Shown: positions 9,565 to 20,584, numbered from the stretch's first letter. The stretch is DNA of 64,000 bases from Candidatus Opimibacter iunctus (GCA_016716665.1 JADJVH010000019.1:1-64000); one strand, 5' to 3'. A program made the numbers and translations. The notes: generated by a model not told the origin, from the letters alone.

Positions 9565-11696
9565 ATGAAAAATCTTCTGACCCTGATCCTCCTGGCCTCC
9601 ACAACCTACCTGCAAGCCCAGATGGCCGTCATGCCAGCACATACCCACGCCGCTATACAGGTGATCCAACGCGAACTCAATCAAAACCGGAGCGTGATAT
9701 CCCAGGAGGTTATGGACTACTACCCTATCTATGTAGATCGCGGCCAATACCAGATCGCCGTGATGTGCAAGGTCAACGACACCTTTAACAAGGAGAATGC
9801 AGTCCGAGATGGATATGAGGTAGGCACGGTGATCGGGTCTATCGCCACAATACGAATGCCACTGAGTAAGCTACAGGAAGGGTTCTCATATCCGGGGATC
9901 GAATACCTGGAAGTGGCAGAGAAGATGGCACCCAATCTGGATGAAGCAATCAAGGATGTCCGCGCAGATAAAGTCCATAAAGGCATAGATCTGCCCCAAC
10001 CCTACACCGGCCAGAATGTTCTGATCGGAATCGTAGACTGGGGATTCGATTATACGCACCCAATGTTTTATGACACACTACTCGACCACTCACGCATCAT
10101 GGCTTCATGGGACCAGGTCAAGAAGATAGGTACTCCTCCTCCGGGATTCTCCCACGGCGCTGCATACCTGGATGCGGATCAACTGGCCGCAGCACAACAT
10201 GACACGATATCTCCGCTGACTGACTACCACGGCACCCATGTAGCGGGCATCGCAGGTGGCAGCGGAGGCGGCACCAAATACCGCGGCATGGGCTTCGAAA
10301 GCGACCTGCTCTTCAGCCAGATGCGCAATGACGTCACCAGCGCGATCGATGCCTTCCAATGGATGTACAATGTATCCCAGACCACAGGCCGACGCCTCGT
10401 GATCAACAATAGCTGGGGCAATTATCGCCTCTTCCCTCTCGACGGCACTTCACTGATGTCACAGGCAATAGATGCCTTCAGCGATCTCGGCGTAGTGTTC
10501 GTCTTCAGCGCAGGCAACAACGGCGATATCAATTTCCACCTCAAGAAATCCTTTGCCGCTGACTCTGTCAAGACCCGCATCATGGGCTTTGATTATGTCA
10601 ATGACAAAGATCTCTGGGGACAATCGATCAGTATGTGGGGCGAAGCAGGCAATGAATTTTCCGTTCAACTGCGCATACTTAATGAGACCAATGAACTCCT
10701 CGTTCAAACCGACCTGATCAATACCGCTACTGCAGCAGCTTACCTGGATACGTTTATCATCACCGGCAATGACACTATCTTCTATCATGTGACTACCGAT
10801 GCTGCCCATCCACTCAACGGCCGGCCACAAATGACGCTCGATATCCGCAATAAAAACGCAGCACTCAAGAAGATCCTCTATGCACAGGCACCGACTGGCA
10901 CGGTGCATTTCTGGAATACACGCCTCACTACTTATGGCATAGGCAACTGGGGCTATGGGTTTACCGCACCAAAGGCCGGATATGTCAATGGAGACAAGAA
11001 CTATGGCATCGGTCATCCCGCGGTCACTAACAGCGTCATCACTGCTGCGGCACACCAGACTAATTTCCTGCTCACTAATTTCTCCAGCTACGGACCACGG
11101 ATGGACGATGTGCAAAAACCAGATATCTCTGCACCGGGCCAGGATATTTGTTCGTCGTTCAATTCATTCTCTACAACCAACCTGACAGCCGTCACCAAGA
11201 CGACGTTTAATGGCAAGGAATATGAATGGGTGAGACTCAGCGGCACCAGCATGAGCGGCCCGATGGTCGCAGGCGCTGTTGCATTGATCCTTGAAGCTGA
11301 TCCAAATCTGAGCAGCGCACAAGTCAAAGAGCTCATCATCAATACTGCACGTGAAGACAACCTGACAGGTGATCTGCCAACAGAGGGACATGTTCGATGG
11401 GGACATGGCAAGCTCGATGTCTACTCAGCTATCCAAAGCATTACCAACACGGGCATCTCCAATATCACCGAGTCGAAAGATTATGCTTTTCCAAATCCTG
11501 CAAAGGATATCCTCTATGTGACAAAAAGCCTGCAAGGAAATGAAACCTATCAGCTCATGAGCCTTGATGGACGGTTGATGAGTGCCGGACATTTTGATGG
11601 CGCACTCCATGTGGATGCTATCCTGATGGGGTGTACTTCCTCACGATTGAAGATGCATCTGCGACCGAATCTTACAGGATATCAGTATTGCATTAA
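9565..11696 (+). CDS. Secreted subtilisin-like serine protease (S8) with T9SS sorting domain; frame break near the end
   Basis: Start chosen at the ATG at 9565, which opens a signal peptide MKNLLTLILLASTTYLQAQ. Catalytic triad: Asp158 (IGIVDWGFD), His222 (DYHGTHVAGIAGG) and Ser562 (SGTSMSGPMVAG); the long insert between His and Ser is typical of the Bacteroidota S8 subgroup. The C-terminal 80 residues begin a T9SS type A domain (DYAFPNPAKDILYV). Around 11620 the frame slips: adding one C restores PDGVYFLTIEDASATES and a stop at 11696, instead of the unrelated tail ending at 11721. Inferred role: degradation of extracellular protein after export through the T9SS. Confidence 0.85.
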
Positions 11697-11790
11697 GATA
11701 AACTGGAGATTAGCAGCTTAAGTATATCGGCAAGGATCATATACCTGTTGGGAATAGGAAAACGACAAACAGGTGCGGTCTATCCCTGTT

Positions 11791-12174
11791 TCAGGATAGT
11801 GCAAGGATCATGGTACAGATAGCCATGATGATCGTCAATGGCGTAAAGAGCAGTTTCTCCAGTTTGTTTTTTGATAGCGCATTGCCCAACGTATTCAATA
11901 CAAATAACGCCGTCATGCCCCACATGATATAAGTCATGATTTTCGCAGAAAATGGTGTTGCGATAAAACCAGCCTGCATCAGTACGAATAGGATAAGACC
12001 TGCATTCATGATGATGGATACAGCCTCAAACCGATACATTTCTTTATCCGTGTTGAGCCTTCCACCCCAAACCATCTGATATGGTATGATCTTAAGGATA
12101 ATCCCGATATGCAGGCACATAAATGCTGTCAGGAGTGTCAGCAATATCCATTGAACTACACCTATCATCTTCAC
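11791..12174 (-). CDS. Small four-helix membrane protein of unknown function
   Basis: 127 residues with four hydrophobic segments (about 5-27, 49-70, 80-98 and 106-125), a charged tail-free C-terminus, and a short polar loop between helices 1 and 2 (GGRLNTDKEMYRFE). No catalytic or binding motif was recognised. It is convergent with the subtilase gene on the left and 50 bases downstream of the outer-membrane barrel gene, possibly co-transcribed with it. Confidence 0.6.
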   Translation of the reverse strand: MKMIGVVQWILLTLLTAFMCLHIGIILKIIPYQMVWGGRLNTDKEMYRFEAVSIIMNAGLILFVLMQAGFIATPFSAKIMTYIMWGMTALFVLNTLGNALSKNKLEKLLFTPLTIIMAICTMILALS

Positions 12175-12225
12175 TAATGTTTAATCAGGACATACATGCC
12201 ACCCTGAAATCAGGCAAGAGCTACA

Positions 12226-13446
12226 TTAAAAAGCCTCGCCAATATTAAGATAAAATACGCTATACCCTTTGCTGAATGCGTAATCAAACGCCACATTGGT
12301 GCGTGAATACTTATTGAACTTCAAACGGAGGCCTGCTCCACCTGCAGGGTGCCAGTATTTAAAATACTGGGTCTGATACTCCGATGCGGAGGTCAAGCTA
12401 CCAAAGATCACACCTCCAACGAATCCATTGGCGGTAATGCCAAAGCGATACTCGGATTCGAAATACAGCATCGCATTGCTACGATACCGGTTTTGTTCCA
12501 GCCCACGCGAAGATGAACCGGCAGCTGGTTCCCACCGGACTGAAGGTAAATCAAGATAAGGCGCCGCTCCTGTCACTATCGTCCAGTAATAACTCCTGAG
12601 TGCAAATACATCATGCTTCCTTCCCGGCAAGGGAAAGTACTTCCTCACATCCACAAAAGCAGATTGGTAGGCATCAGTGCTTCCCATGAGGGTGCTGAAA
12701 ACACTATACGTCAGGCTACCCATCCACCCTTGCAGCGGATTGACTGTGCTGCGACGTGTATCGTACAATGCTGACAAGGTGATACCTGATGATATGAGGT
12801 AATCCTTGTCTGCAGGCAGGTAGATTTCAGTGCTATCTCCAAGCGCCGTATCCTCTACGTCGATGTCATAATGATAGTCCAGGGCGTAACCCAAACCCAA
12901 AGCCAGGTCTGGCAATATTCCCTTCAGTGCATTTTGATGAATGCGCAGGTATTTGTAGTCAATATTGGTTTCATTATTTTCAGGCGTGTTGCCCCCAAGG
13001 CCCCAGGTATTCTGCGGATAGCTCAGGATAAAATGGTCGCCGGTAAAATTCCATCTGTTACCCCTGAGCCAGATATTGGGCTGCAACAGAAATCCATACC
13101 GTCCGTTGAAATCGAGATAAGGCACAAAGAATACTGAGGATACTGTCGTATTGGCGTTGTCCCCAAGGAGGAAGGTAGCATTGAAGGAAGTCACCACAGT
13201 CTTGCTGCCAGTCCTGCTGGATGCTGAAGGAAAAAAGGAGAAGTTTACTTTCTTATCATTACGCTTTGCATCAGTCTCCTTTACCTTGAGGACCCTGGCC
13301 AGGTAATCGATCATATCCACCTGCCTGACCGTGTCAGCAGGTACGATCTGACCGGTTGAATCCAGCACGATTGTCTTACGGGATTGCGCATGCATCATGA
13401 TCAACGGACAACAAAGGAGGATGGCCAGAAGTAATATTGATTTCAT
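12226..13446 (-). CDS. Outer-membrane beta-barrel protein of the BamA/TamA (Omp85 surface-antigen) type
   Basis: About 406 residues from the ATG at 13446 (MKSILLLAILLC signal peptide); upstream in-frame codons give a poor leader. After about 80 residues the protein is a run of amphipathic strands with aromatic belts and ends in Phe (VFYLNIGEAF), as barrels do. LYDTRRSTVNPLQGW matches the start of the Omp85 barrel seen behind patatin-like proteins, and GGAGLRLKFNKYSRTNVAFD matches its last strands. No POTRA domains are present, so it is shorter than BamA or TamA. Known: such POTRA-less barrels occur in Bacteroidota with no settled function. The neighbour on the right is an alpha/beta hydrolase. 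Confidence 0.7.
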   Translation of the reverse strand: MKSILLLAILLCCPLIMMHAQSRKTIVLDSTGQIVPADTVRQVDMIDYLARVLKVKETDAKRNDKKVNFSFFPSASSRTGSKTVVTSFNATFLLGDNANTTVSSVFFVPYLDFNGRYGFLLQPNIWLRGNRWNFTGDHFILSYPQNTWGLGGNTPENNETNIDYKYLRIHQNALKGILPDLALGLGYALDYHYDIDVEDTALGDSTEIYLPADKDYLISSGITLSALYDTRRSTVNPLQGWMGSLTYSVFSTLMGSTDAYQSAFVDVRKYFPLPGRKHDVFALRSYYWTIVTGAAPYLDLPSVRWEPAAGSSSRGLEQNRYRSNAMLYFESEYRFGITANGFVGGVIFGSLTSASEYQTQYFKYWHPAGGAGLRLKFNKYSRTNVAFDYAFSKGYSVFYLNIGEAF

Positions 13447-13498
13447 GCAGCGCATTTGAATTCTACTTGCAGCCCCAACATAGTGAGTTTTCAACAAT

Positions 13499-14453
13499 TC
13501 ACTTGCCATGTTTTTCCATTGATGGCCACCTATTGCCATCTCTCAGGTAATAATCAAAATGCCGCTTAGTCTGTGTGAAGCGTTCACTTCTCCATTCACG
13601 GATACCATGATCCGCGCCTTCAAACAAAATAAACCGCAAGGGATGTTTCGCTTCATAGAGCTTATTGACCATCTCAAGCGATTCTTCCGGTTGTACCCGC
13701 CAGTCAGCGCTGCCTTGCATCAATAATAACGGTGTAGTCTTGCATAACTGATCGGCCCAATATACCGCCGATCTTGCTTTGTAGGCTTCTTCTCTATTGG
13801 TAGCATAATCAGGCACGAGTTCACCAAAGACATTTTTCTCCATCTCCGGCCTCGCGGCCGTATTGATAAACGCATCTGCCATCCCGGCAGTAATCACCGC
13901 TGCCTTGAACCGGCAAGACCGCTTTAGCGACAGGTAGGTCATCATCCCTCCCCTGCTGGTCCCCTCTATTCCTATTCTCGAAGTGTCTGCTTTAGGGTTG
14001 ATATCCAGCACCGGAATGAGATTAAAAATATCATTCACTTCGATTCCTCCAAATTCTTCCAGGCCCTCTCCACCATTCATTGCTCCTATATTGGCTGCCG
14101 ATGACGACATAGTGCCAACTCGCCATCTGTCCCATAAAATAAGTAATACTCATAGGGTTTAGCATTCCATAATCCCGGTTACCTCCACGATTGGAAATGA
14201 TGCATGGATAGTTCCCTTTTGCCTTCGGTTCGGCGAGGTATCCAGTCACCTTCAGTCCATCTGACATATAGGTAATCTTGAAAAAATCAACACTGTCCCT
14301 TATCCGGGCGGCAAGTCCTGCGTCACTTTTAGCAATCCAGGTCCACACGCTATCATCCACAGTATAGATGGATTTATCAATCAACTTCCCATCCTGTGCT
14401 TGCAGTGCAAATGGTGCGCAAATAATAAACAGGATCCGCATTATTTTCAACAT
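13499..14453 (-). pseudogene. Secreted alpha/beta hydrolase (dienelactone hydrolase / S9 peptidase-like), one frame break
   Basis: Two overlapping frames form one protein of about 315 residues. It begins MLKIMRILFIICAPFALQAQ (signal peptide). The first part ends with the oxyanion region (YPCIISNRGGNRDYG). Removing one T near 14075 restores RSNEGGEGLEEFGG and continues into the nucleophile elbow GTSRGG and the acid and His parts (LLLMQGSADWRV, FEGADHGI). Known: the family covers prolyl-oligopeptidase-like peptidases and esterases. The exact substrate is unknown. Confidence 0.8.
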
Positions 14454-14661
14454 AATGGTTGCTTTACAGGGTAGACGTTCCCCGGTGAATCAATATACGC
14501 TATTCTCCGAATGATGGTCTGCCAGAATTGTCATTTGATAAAAATTCGATGAGGTATTCTTTTTCTGCACTCCGCTTTATGCAATTAGTGGTATTTTGTT
14601 CGTGTTACCATTCCCTTGCCAGACCTGGGTAGGTACCATCAGGTTCATGAATAACCAGTAA

Positions 14662-17600
14662 ATGCAATCGTCTCGTGTCATCCTCATTGCAGCACTGCTC
14701 ATGTGGCCTTTATTCATCAAGGCCCAACTGATCAATGATTGCTCCGATGCGCTAGTGGTATGCACCAGTGATGCCCAGGCCTTCAATCCGGATGGCCCCG
14801 GCTTAAATGATTTCGCAGATCCGGACAATGATCCTGGATGTATCCCTGGTCTTGAGACAAACTCCGCATGGTATTATTTTCAGATTGCCCCTACTTGTCC
14901 GCCTGGGTTAGAATTAGGGTTTATCATTCATCCGGATGGTGGATATGGTGTAGATTATGACTGGGCCCTTTATGGTCCCAATGTCGAATGCGGTGACCTC
15001 GGCAGTCCATTGCGATGCTCAGGCGCCAGTTTTGATTGCCAGTTTTGTCCCGAGACCGGCATGGGCATGGGTGCAATGGATTTCACTGAAGGCCCAGGGT
15101 TCGGAGATGGGTTTACGGCTACTATTAATGTGCAGCCTGGAGAGGGCTATTATCTATTGGTCAACAACTGGCTTCCTACCAATACGGGCTTTCTGCTCGA
15201 ATGGACAGGCGCAGCGGCCCCTTACCTCAATTGCAATGTCACGCCACCCTGCGCACTCTATGCAGTGATCCTTTCAGATATCATAGTCGTTTGTGAAGGC
15301 GACGCTCCTACTGTCCTCAATGGAGCAAGTACAGGGGGCAATGGGAGTGAAACCTATTCATGGTCAGGCACCAATGGAGGCACAGACTTCCTCAGTGACC
15401 CCAATGCGCAATATCCCTTAGTCAATGTCCCTCCGGGATTTACCGGGCAAATTATCTATACCCTCACTGTAACGGAAGGCAGCTGCATGGGCACTGATGC
15501 AGTAGAATTCGATGTTATCCCTTTGACAGTGATTGATATCACCCCGATCGGCCCTTTGTGTGAGAATAGTTCTCCTCAGACGCTCACTGCCACACCAGGT
15601 GGAGGGACCTGGAGTGGAGACAATAACGGCAATACCTTTGATCCAGCAGCCCATGGCCCGGGAACCTATATCGTATCCTATTCTGCTGATGGACCCAACG
15701 AGTGTCCTAATATGGAATCGATCACTATCGAAGTTTACGAAAGCCCAGCAGTGGCTATCGATCCCGATCCGGCTGAATTTTGCGCCGATGAGGGCTCGAT
15801 CCTGCTGACTGCAGACGCCAGTAATGGCAGTGGGCCATATACCTATGACTGGACAACCCCTTCAGGTACTGGTAATGGCAATACATATGCGGCTACTCAA
15901 ACCGGGCCTCACCAGGTCCTTGTGACAGATGCAAATGGTTGCACAAATTCATCACAGACCCTAGTCACCGTGCACCCAAACCCTGTGGTCAATATTACCG
16001 ATCCAGGGCCGCTTTGCAAGACAACTGCTTCCATCTTCCTCACAGCCACTCCAGCAGGTGGAACTTTTAGTGGCAGCATCATTTCACCAGCAGGAGAGAT
16101 ACAACCGGTAAATGTGCCTAGCGGCACATATTCAATCACCTACCAGTACACAGATGCATTTGGTTGTGAGGGAATGGCGTCTATTGATATCACCATCATC
16201 GATGCACCTGATGCATATGCTGCCAACAATAGTCCGATATGTGAAGGCGGACTTGTTGAGCTATATGGTTCGACATCAGGTACAGGGCCAGGCATTACCT
16301 ATTATTGGACAGGACCTGGCGGGTATAGTTCCTTTTCTCAAAACCCTACAGATGCTACCGAGACAGGTGTGTATGCATTGGTTGTAGAGATTGAAGGGTG
16401 TACATCAGTACCAGATGAGACCACCGTGATATTGTCATCGGCCAACGATGCGATAGCACAAAATGGAGGACCATATTGTGCTGGGCAGGCCATACAACTA
16501 TCAGGCAGCACGACCACTACAGGCACCAGTATCTCCTACGCCTGGTCAGGACCAAATGGATATAGCTCGGCATTGCAAAACCCAACGGATGCTGTAGAGC
16601 CTGGGGCGTATAACCTCATCGTCGATGTCGATGGCTGCGTATCTCCGGTCGCCTCAACATTTGTGATCATCAATGCTCAGGCATCACCAGTCATCACAGG
16701 CCAGGCTTCTTTTTGCACAGGCTTCTCATCTATCCTCGATGCAGGGCCCGGCTATGTGTCATACCTATGGGACGATGCCAGTGTCAATCAAACCCTTGAA
16801 GTTTTTACAACAGGCACCTATCACGTGACTGTGACGGATCTTAATGGTTGCACAGGTCAGACTTCCTTTACAGCAAGTGAAACACCATCATTGACCCCGG
16901 TGATCGCAGGGCCTCTTGAGTTTTGCCAGGGAGCAGGGACTACGCTCGATGCAGGTGCTGGGTATACAAACTACACCTGGTCTACAGGTGATACTACACA
17001 GACCATACAGGCGACTACCGGCGGAAACTTCGGCGTGATGGTCATGGATGCAACTGGTTGCACCGGATCAACGAATGTCACGACTATAGCGCATCCAAAA
17101 CCATCAGTCATGATTGGCGGTTCTGTAACCTATTGCATTGGTGGCGCAACTATATTGGATGCAGGCACAGGATATGCTTCATACGCGTGGAGCAATAGTG
17201 ACACCACACAGACTATTGTTGTATCCACTCCAGGCTTATACAGTGTTGACGTCATTGATCCCTTTGGCTGTATAGGTTCCGGGTCAGTCAATGTAACAGA
17301 GAGCACTTCACTTCAACCCATCATCACCGGTAGTACTTCATTCTGTCAGAACGGAAGTACTACACTCAATGCAGGATCTGGATTTGCCACCTACCTCTGG
17401 TCGGATGCTTCAATGTATCAAAACCTGGTGGTCAATACCCCTGGTACTTATGCCGTAACTGTTACCGATGGTGGTAGTTGCACAGGGGGCACCAGCATCA
17501 CCGTCTCTGAAGTACTTCCACCTTCAGCAGTTGTACAAGCCACCGCGCAACTCTGCAATACCACTGCAGGAGGGTCAGTCATCAACCTGTATGATCTCGT

Positions 17601-19365
17601 GATCGCAGGTGACATGGGGGGTACGTGGACGGATGCAGATCAATCCGGAGCTGTAGGATTATTTACCAATCTCAACTTCAATAACATTCCTGCCGGTGAT
17701 TACCTCTTTATCTACACGACCAATTCGGCCGTAGCCCCTTGTCCTGAAGCGACATATCAGGTCATCGTGACTGTCAAAGATTGCGCCTGTCCAGATGTGT
17801 TGTTTTACAACGTCGCCCCGATGTGCAATGCCAGTGGAGTACTTGATCTCAGTTCCATAGAAAATACTGCAGAGCCCGGCACCTGGACCTTGATCCAGAC
17901 ACCTCCGGGCAGTAATCCTGGGGCATTGAATGGGACAGTGTTTACTGCAATAGATAGCGACCCCGGCCAGTATACCTTTCAATACAATCTGCTCAATCAA
18001 CCTCCTCCCGGATGCCCTTTGGATTACCAGGTTAGTATACAAGTAGACCAGGCTGTTGATGCTGGCATCGCTTCACAACCTATTGCCTATTGTGCTAAAG
18101 AAGATCAGCTCGTCAACCTCATCACCATGATCACAGGAGCTGATGCAAATGGAACATGGACGGAGACTTCGCCTATACCATCAACAGGTGGTGCCTTCAA
18201 TGCAAGCAATGGTACTTTCAAAATCAAGGATCAGGAGCCCGGTACCTATACCTTTCAATACACCTTGATGGCAAATGGCGCTTGCCCGGGAGATGCTTCG
18301 ACAGTAGGTGTGCTGATCAATCCGATACCCGTAGTTACAATTGCAGATCCCGGAACATTAGGTTGTGTAAATACAACGCAGAGCCTCGATGCTTCGGGAT
18401 CTTCTTCAGGGCCAGGATACAATATCACATGGACAGGGCCCGGGATAGTAAGTGATGGAAATGAAAACACATTGCATCCAACGATCAATAAGCCCGGCCT
18501 ATATGTGCTCACCATTATGGATATCATAAGTGGGTGTGAGGATACTTCATCCGCGATAGTCTTGCAGAATGCAGCAGCGCCCGGTAGTGTGTTAGTCACT
18601 GATCAAGACCCTTCATGTTTTGGTGATCAGAATGGATTGATCAGTGTTGACCAGGTGATCGGCGGGACACCGCCCTACCTGTACAGCCTCAACAGTGCAC
18701 CATTTGCTTCTAACAGCAGCTTTACTGATCTGATGGCTGGCACTTATACACTGGCATTACAGGATGCAACAGGCTGCAAGTGGGATACAACCCTTATACT
18801 CATCGAACCTTCGGAGATCAGCATCTCCCTTGGGCCGGACATCCAACTAGGGTTGGGCCAAAACGTTGTAGTGCAGGCGATCGTCAACCTCCCACAATAT
18901 GAAATTGACACCATCCTGTGGTCTCCTGATGATGCTATCGAATGCATCAATACTCCATGCGCAGAAGCCAACCTCATTGCCACCAACAATATAACCCTGA
19001 CGGCAACTGTCTATGATCTATACGGCTGTGAAGCTTCGGATCAGATCCGTATCATCATCAACAAGGATCGAAAACTATACATCCCCAATACCTTCTCTCC
19101 CAATGGAGATGGCATCAATGATGTCTTCTTTATCTCCGCAGATCCGGACCAGGTGCTGATGATCAAGAAGCTGGCTATCTACAATCGATGGGGAGAGGAG
19201 ATGTTTAACGACACAGATTTCCTACCCAATGATCCCGACCATGGCTGGGATGGTAGTCTTAGAAATGTCCCTGTAAACCCCGGTGTTTTTGCCTATCACG
19301 TAGAAGTGAAGTATGTAGATGGCGTCATTGAGAATCTGACGGGGGATGTGACGCTGATGAGATAA
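14662..19365 (+). CDS. Giant adhesin-like protein with Ig/PKD-type repeats and gliding-associated (T9SS type B) C-terminus
   Basis: 1567 residues starting at the ATG at 14662 with signal peptide MQSSRVILIAALLMWPLFIKA. Residues about 23-190 form a Cys-rich N-terminal domain (NSAWYYFQI, WALYGPNVECGD). Then come many PKD/Ig-like modules of about 75-85 residues (NGCTGQTSFTASE, SYAWSGPNGYSS, GTYHVTVTDLNGC). The last 90 residues are the gliding-motility-associated C-terminal domain (IPNTFSPNGDGINDVF, IYNRWGEEMF, DGSLRNVPVNPGVFAYHVE). Known: this C-terminus directs export by the T9SS and is shared with SprB-type gliding adhesins. Inferred: a surface adhesin or extracellular filament. It is intact despite many broken neighbours. 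Confidence 0.85.
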   Translation: MQSSRVILIAALLMWPLFIKAQLINDCSDALVVCTSDAQAFNPDGPGLNDFADPDNDPGCIPGLETNSAWYYFQIAPTCPPGLELGFIIHPDGGYGVDYDWALYGPNVECGDLGSPLRCSGASFDCQFCPETGMGMGAMDFTEGPGFGDGFTATINVQPGEGYYLLVNNWLPTNTGFLLEWTGAAAPYLNCNVTPPCALYAVILSDIIVVCEGDAPTVLNGASTGGNGSETYSWSGTNGGTDFLSDPNAQYPLVNVPPGFTGQIIYTLTVTEGSCMGTDAVEFDVIPLTVIDITPIGPLCENSSPQTLTATPGGGTWSGDNNGNTFDPAAHGPGTYIVSYSADGPNECPNMESITIEVYESPAVAIDPDPAEFCADEGSILLTADASNGSGPYTYDWTTPSGTGNGNTYAATQTGPHQVLVTDANGCTNSSQTLVTVHPNPVVNITDPGPLCKTTASIFLTATPAGGTFSGSIISPAGEIQPVNVPSGTYSITYQYTDAFGCEGMASIDITIIDAPDAYAANNSPICEGGLVELYGSTSGTGPGITYYWTGPGGYSSFSQNPTDATETGVYALVVEIEGCTSVPDETTVILSSANDAIAQNGGPYCAGQAIQLSGSTTTTGTSISYAWSGPNGYSSALQNPTDAVEPGAYNLIVDVDGCVSPVASTFVIINAQASPVITGQASFCTGFSSILDAGPGYVSYLWDDASVNQTLEVFTTGTYHVTVTDLNGCTGQTSFTASETPSLTPVIAGPLEFCQGAGTTLDAGAGYTNYTWSTGDTTQTIQATTGGNFGVMVMDATGCTGSTNVTTIAHPKPSVMIGGSVTYCIGGATILDAGTGYASYAWSNSDTTQTIVVSTPGLYSVDVIDPFGCIGSGSVNVTESTSLQPIITGSTSFCQNGSTTLNAGSGFATYLWSDASMYQNLVVNTPGTYAVTVTDGGSCTGGTSITVSEVLPPSAVVQATAQLCNTTAGGSVINLYDLVIAGDMGGTWTDADQSGAVGLFTNLNFNNIPAGDYLFIYTTNSAVAPCPEATYQVIVTVKDCACPDVLFYNVAPMCNASGVLDLSSIENTAEPGTWTLIQTPPGSNPGALNGTVFTAIDSDPGQYTFQYNLLNQPPPGCPLDYQVSIQVDQAVDAGIASQPIAYCAKEDQLVNLITMITGADANGTWTETSPIPSTGGAFNASNGTFKIKDQEPGTYTFQYTLMANGACPGDASTVGVLINPIPVVTIADPGTLGCVNTTQSLDASGSSSGPGYNITWTGPGIVSDGNENTLHPTINKPGLYVLTIMDIISGCEDTSSAIVLQNAAAPGSVLVTDQDPSCFGDQNGLISVDQVIGGTPPYLYSLNSAPFASNSSFTDLMAGTYTLALQDATGCKWDTTLILIEPSEISISLGPDIQLGLGQNVVVQAIVNLPQYEIDTILWSPDDAIECINTPCAEANLIATNNITLTATVYDLYGCEASDQIRIIINKDRKLYIPNTFSPNGDGINDVFFISADPDQVLMIKKLAIYNRWGEEMFNDTDFLPNDPDHGWDGSLRNVPVNPGVFAYHVEVKYVDGVIENLTGDVTLMR

Positions 19366-19443
19366 CGATCCAAAGGGTCCCTTGATATCAATTAACAATT
19401 ATTAGGATACCCAAAATAAAATTACTCTAAACTGATTGGCCGA

Positions 19444-19620
19444 CGGCCGTTGGATGGAGTTCTCTCCGCCAACCACAGAAATACCAATCGTGAATTCCTA
19501 ATGTGAATTCTTAATAGGAATTAACCAGCTGGCGGAGAGAACTCCATCCAGCGGCGGCCCCGCTTTTGCAAGCTGACTATGCCATTTTACAATAGGAATC
19601 TCTATTAAGTATAATCACTT
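19444..19620. repeat. Paired-palindrome element, GGATGGAG type, copy A
   Basis: Left arm GGATGGAGTTCTCTCCGCC at 19452, centre with ATACCAATCGTGAAT, right arm GGCGGAGAGAACTCCATCC ending near 19549, then a tail with TACAATAGGAATCTCT. This is the first half of a roughly 300-base block repeated in the same direction at 20585-20937. Confidence 0.85.
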
Positions 19621-19652
19621 TAAGAAAACAAATTATGGATACTTGAAATTAG

Positions 19653-19744
19653 CCAGTCATTGAGCGGAGTCGAAAGGACTGGATAATTTATGCTTTGATA
19701 CCAATGTGGATACCCCGGTCGTTGAGCGGAGTCGAAACGAACGG
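19653..19744. repeat. Two TTGAGCGGAGTCGAA hairpins, first pair
   Basis: 19653-19682 reads CCAGTC...TGAGCGGAGTCGAA...GACTGG and 19715-19744 reads CCGGTCGTT...GAGCGGAGTCGAA...AACGAACGG. The core is shared; the flanking stems differ but remain self-complementary. Part of the same 300-base block. Confidence 0.8.
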
Positions 19745-19755
19745 TTACTAATTCC

Positions 19756-19871
19756 TACCTGGAGCCAAGAGGCTCCTATATATACTCTTGCAATTGACTT
19801 TGACTTTCTTTGCTCCTGCAATTCGTAGCCAGAGAGTCTACGAATAACATTTGTATTTTTAAAAAAACAAA
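19756..19871. repeat. Two-hairpin element (GGAGCC type), copy 1
   Basis: Hairpin 1 is GGAGCC AAGA GGCTCC (19761-19776). The spacer includes ATATACTCTTGC. Hairpin 2 is ATTCGTAG, 9 bases, CTACGAAT (19821-19845). It ends with AACATTTGT and an A/T-rich inverted repeat ATTTGT...ACAAAT. Confidence 0.8.
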
Positions 19872-19878
19872 TAAGAAA

Positions 19879-20421
19879 TCAATACCCTGTAAAACTGATG
19901 ATGATCACGAGTTCATCCTCCAGGTCTTCAAGATTCTCGATCTCTAGGGCGCTATGCGAAATGGTCCCATTGGCCATTACAGAAAATCCGCTGGGCATCT
20001 TGAGAATCGTAAACAGAAACGTGCTGATATATTCCTGGTCATTGAAGGTAGAGGTGATCTCCACTTTACGGTCGATTGCATTATTTGAATTGGCCAACAC
20101 TTCATCAACTGGGATGATGCCAGTCATGACGAGGTATTTCCCACTGTTCTCTCCGTTGCCGCCCTTAAATTCAGCATTTGATGTCGCAAAGTGGAGGTTG
20201 TCTACGAGTAGCTTTGCGGTAAACTCGCCCGTCTGCTTATTGACCAGGATATCGATCGTATCGGTGGCCCAGGCCAGTGGTGTATTATTGAGTGAGCACT
20301 TGATCTGGATATTGGCATTGTGGATGGCTGTAAAGTAAGAGCTCTTCTGGGCCTGGAGGCTCATGTTGCTAGCCAGGAAGAATATTGCAGAAGCAATGAT
20401 TTTGGTATTCAGGTTTGCCAT
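19879..20421 (-). CDS. Small secreted protein of unknown function, YceI-like in outline
   Basis: 180 residues. Signal peptide MANLNTKIIASAIFFLASNMSLQA, then a mature part rich in alternating beta-strand sequence (NIQIKCSLNNTPLAWATDTIDILVNKQTG would be two strands), ending in an acidic stretch (ENLEDLEDELVIIIS). The order of strands recalls the YceI lipocalin-like fold, but no diagnostic residue was identified, so this is a weak guess. The gene is enclosed by two copies of a roughly 300-base direct repeat with no other gene between them. Confidence 0.55.
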   Translation of the reverse strand: MANLNTKIIASAIFFLASNMSLQAQKSSYFTAIHNANIQIKCSLNNTPLAWATDTIDILVNKQTGEFTAKLLVDNLHFATSNAEFKGGNGENSGKYLVMTGIIPVDEVLANSNNAIDRKVEITSTFNDQEYISTFLFTILKMPSGFSVMANGTISHSALEIENLEDLEDELVIIISFTGY

Positions 20422-20479
20422 TGGTCAATTTTTAGCGAAGGTAGTGAATCCTGAAAAGGTGGGGACATACAACGGTTGC

Positions 20480-20560
20480 TTGATCCCTGCCTGGAGCCAA
20501 ATGCCTTCGCTAAATGGCTTCGGCATTCAAAGGGAGGCTCCGAATAAAAGGAGTTTTAAT
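20480..20560. repeat. GGAGCC-type hairpin with a second palindrome inside its loop
   Basis: CTGGAGCC and AGGCTCC are the same stem as copies 1 and 3, but the 4-base AAGA loop is replaced by about 35 bases forming their own hairpin (AATGCC...GGCATT). It ends CCGAATAA. This looks like one palindrome inserted into the loop of another. Confidence 0.65.
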
Positions 20561-20584
20561 TTGAATTACCAATTTTAATCTGCC

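Noticed and set aside
10459..11115. Minus-strand open frame of 218 codons opposite the subtilase
   Set aside because: Antisense shadow of the catalytic domain, with no start context or recognisable motif.
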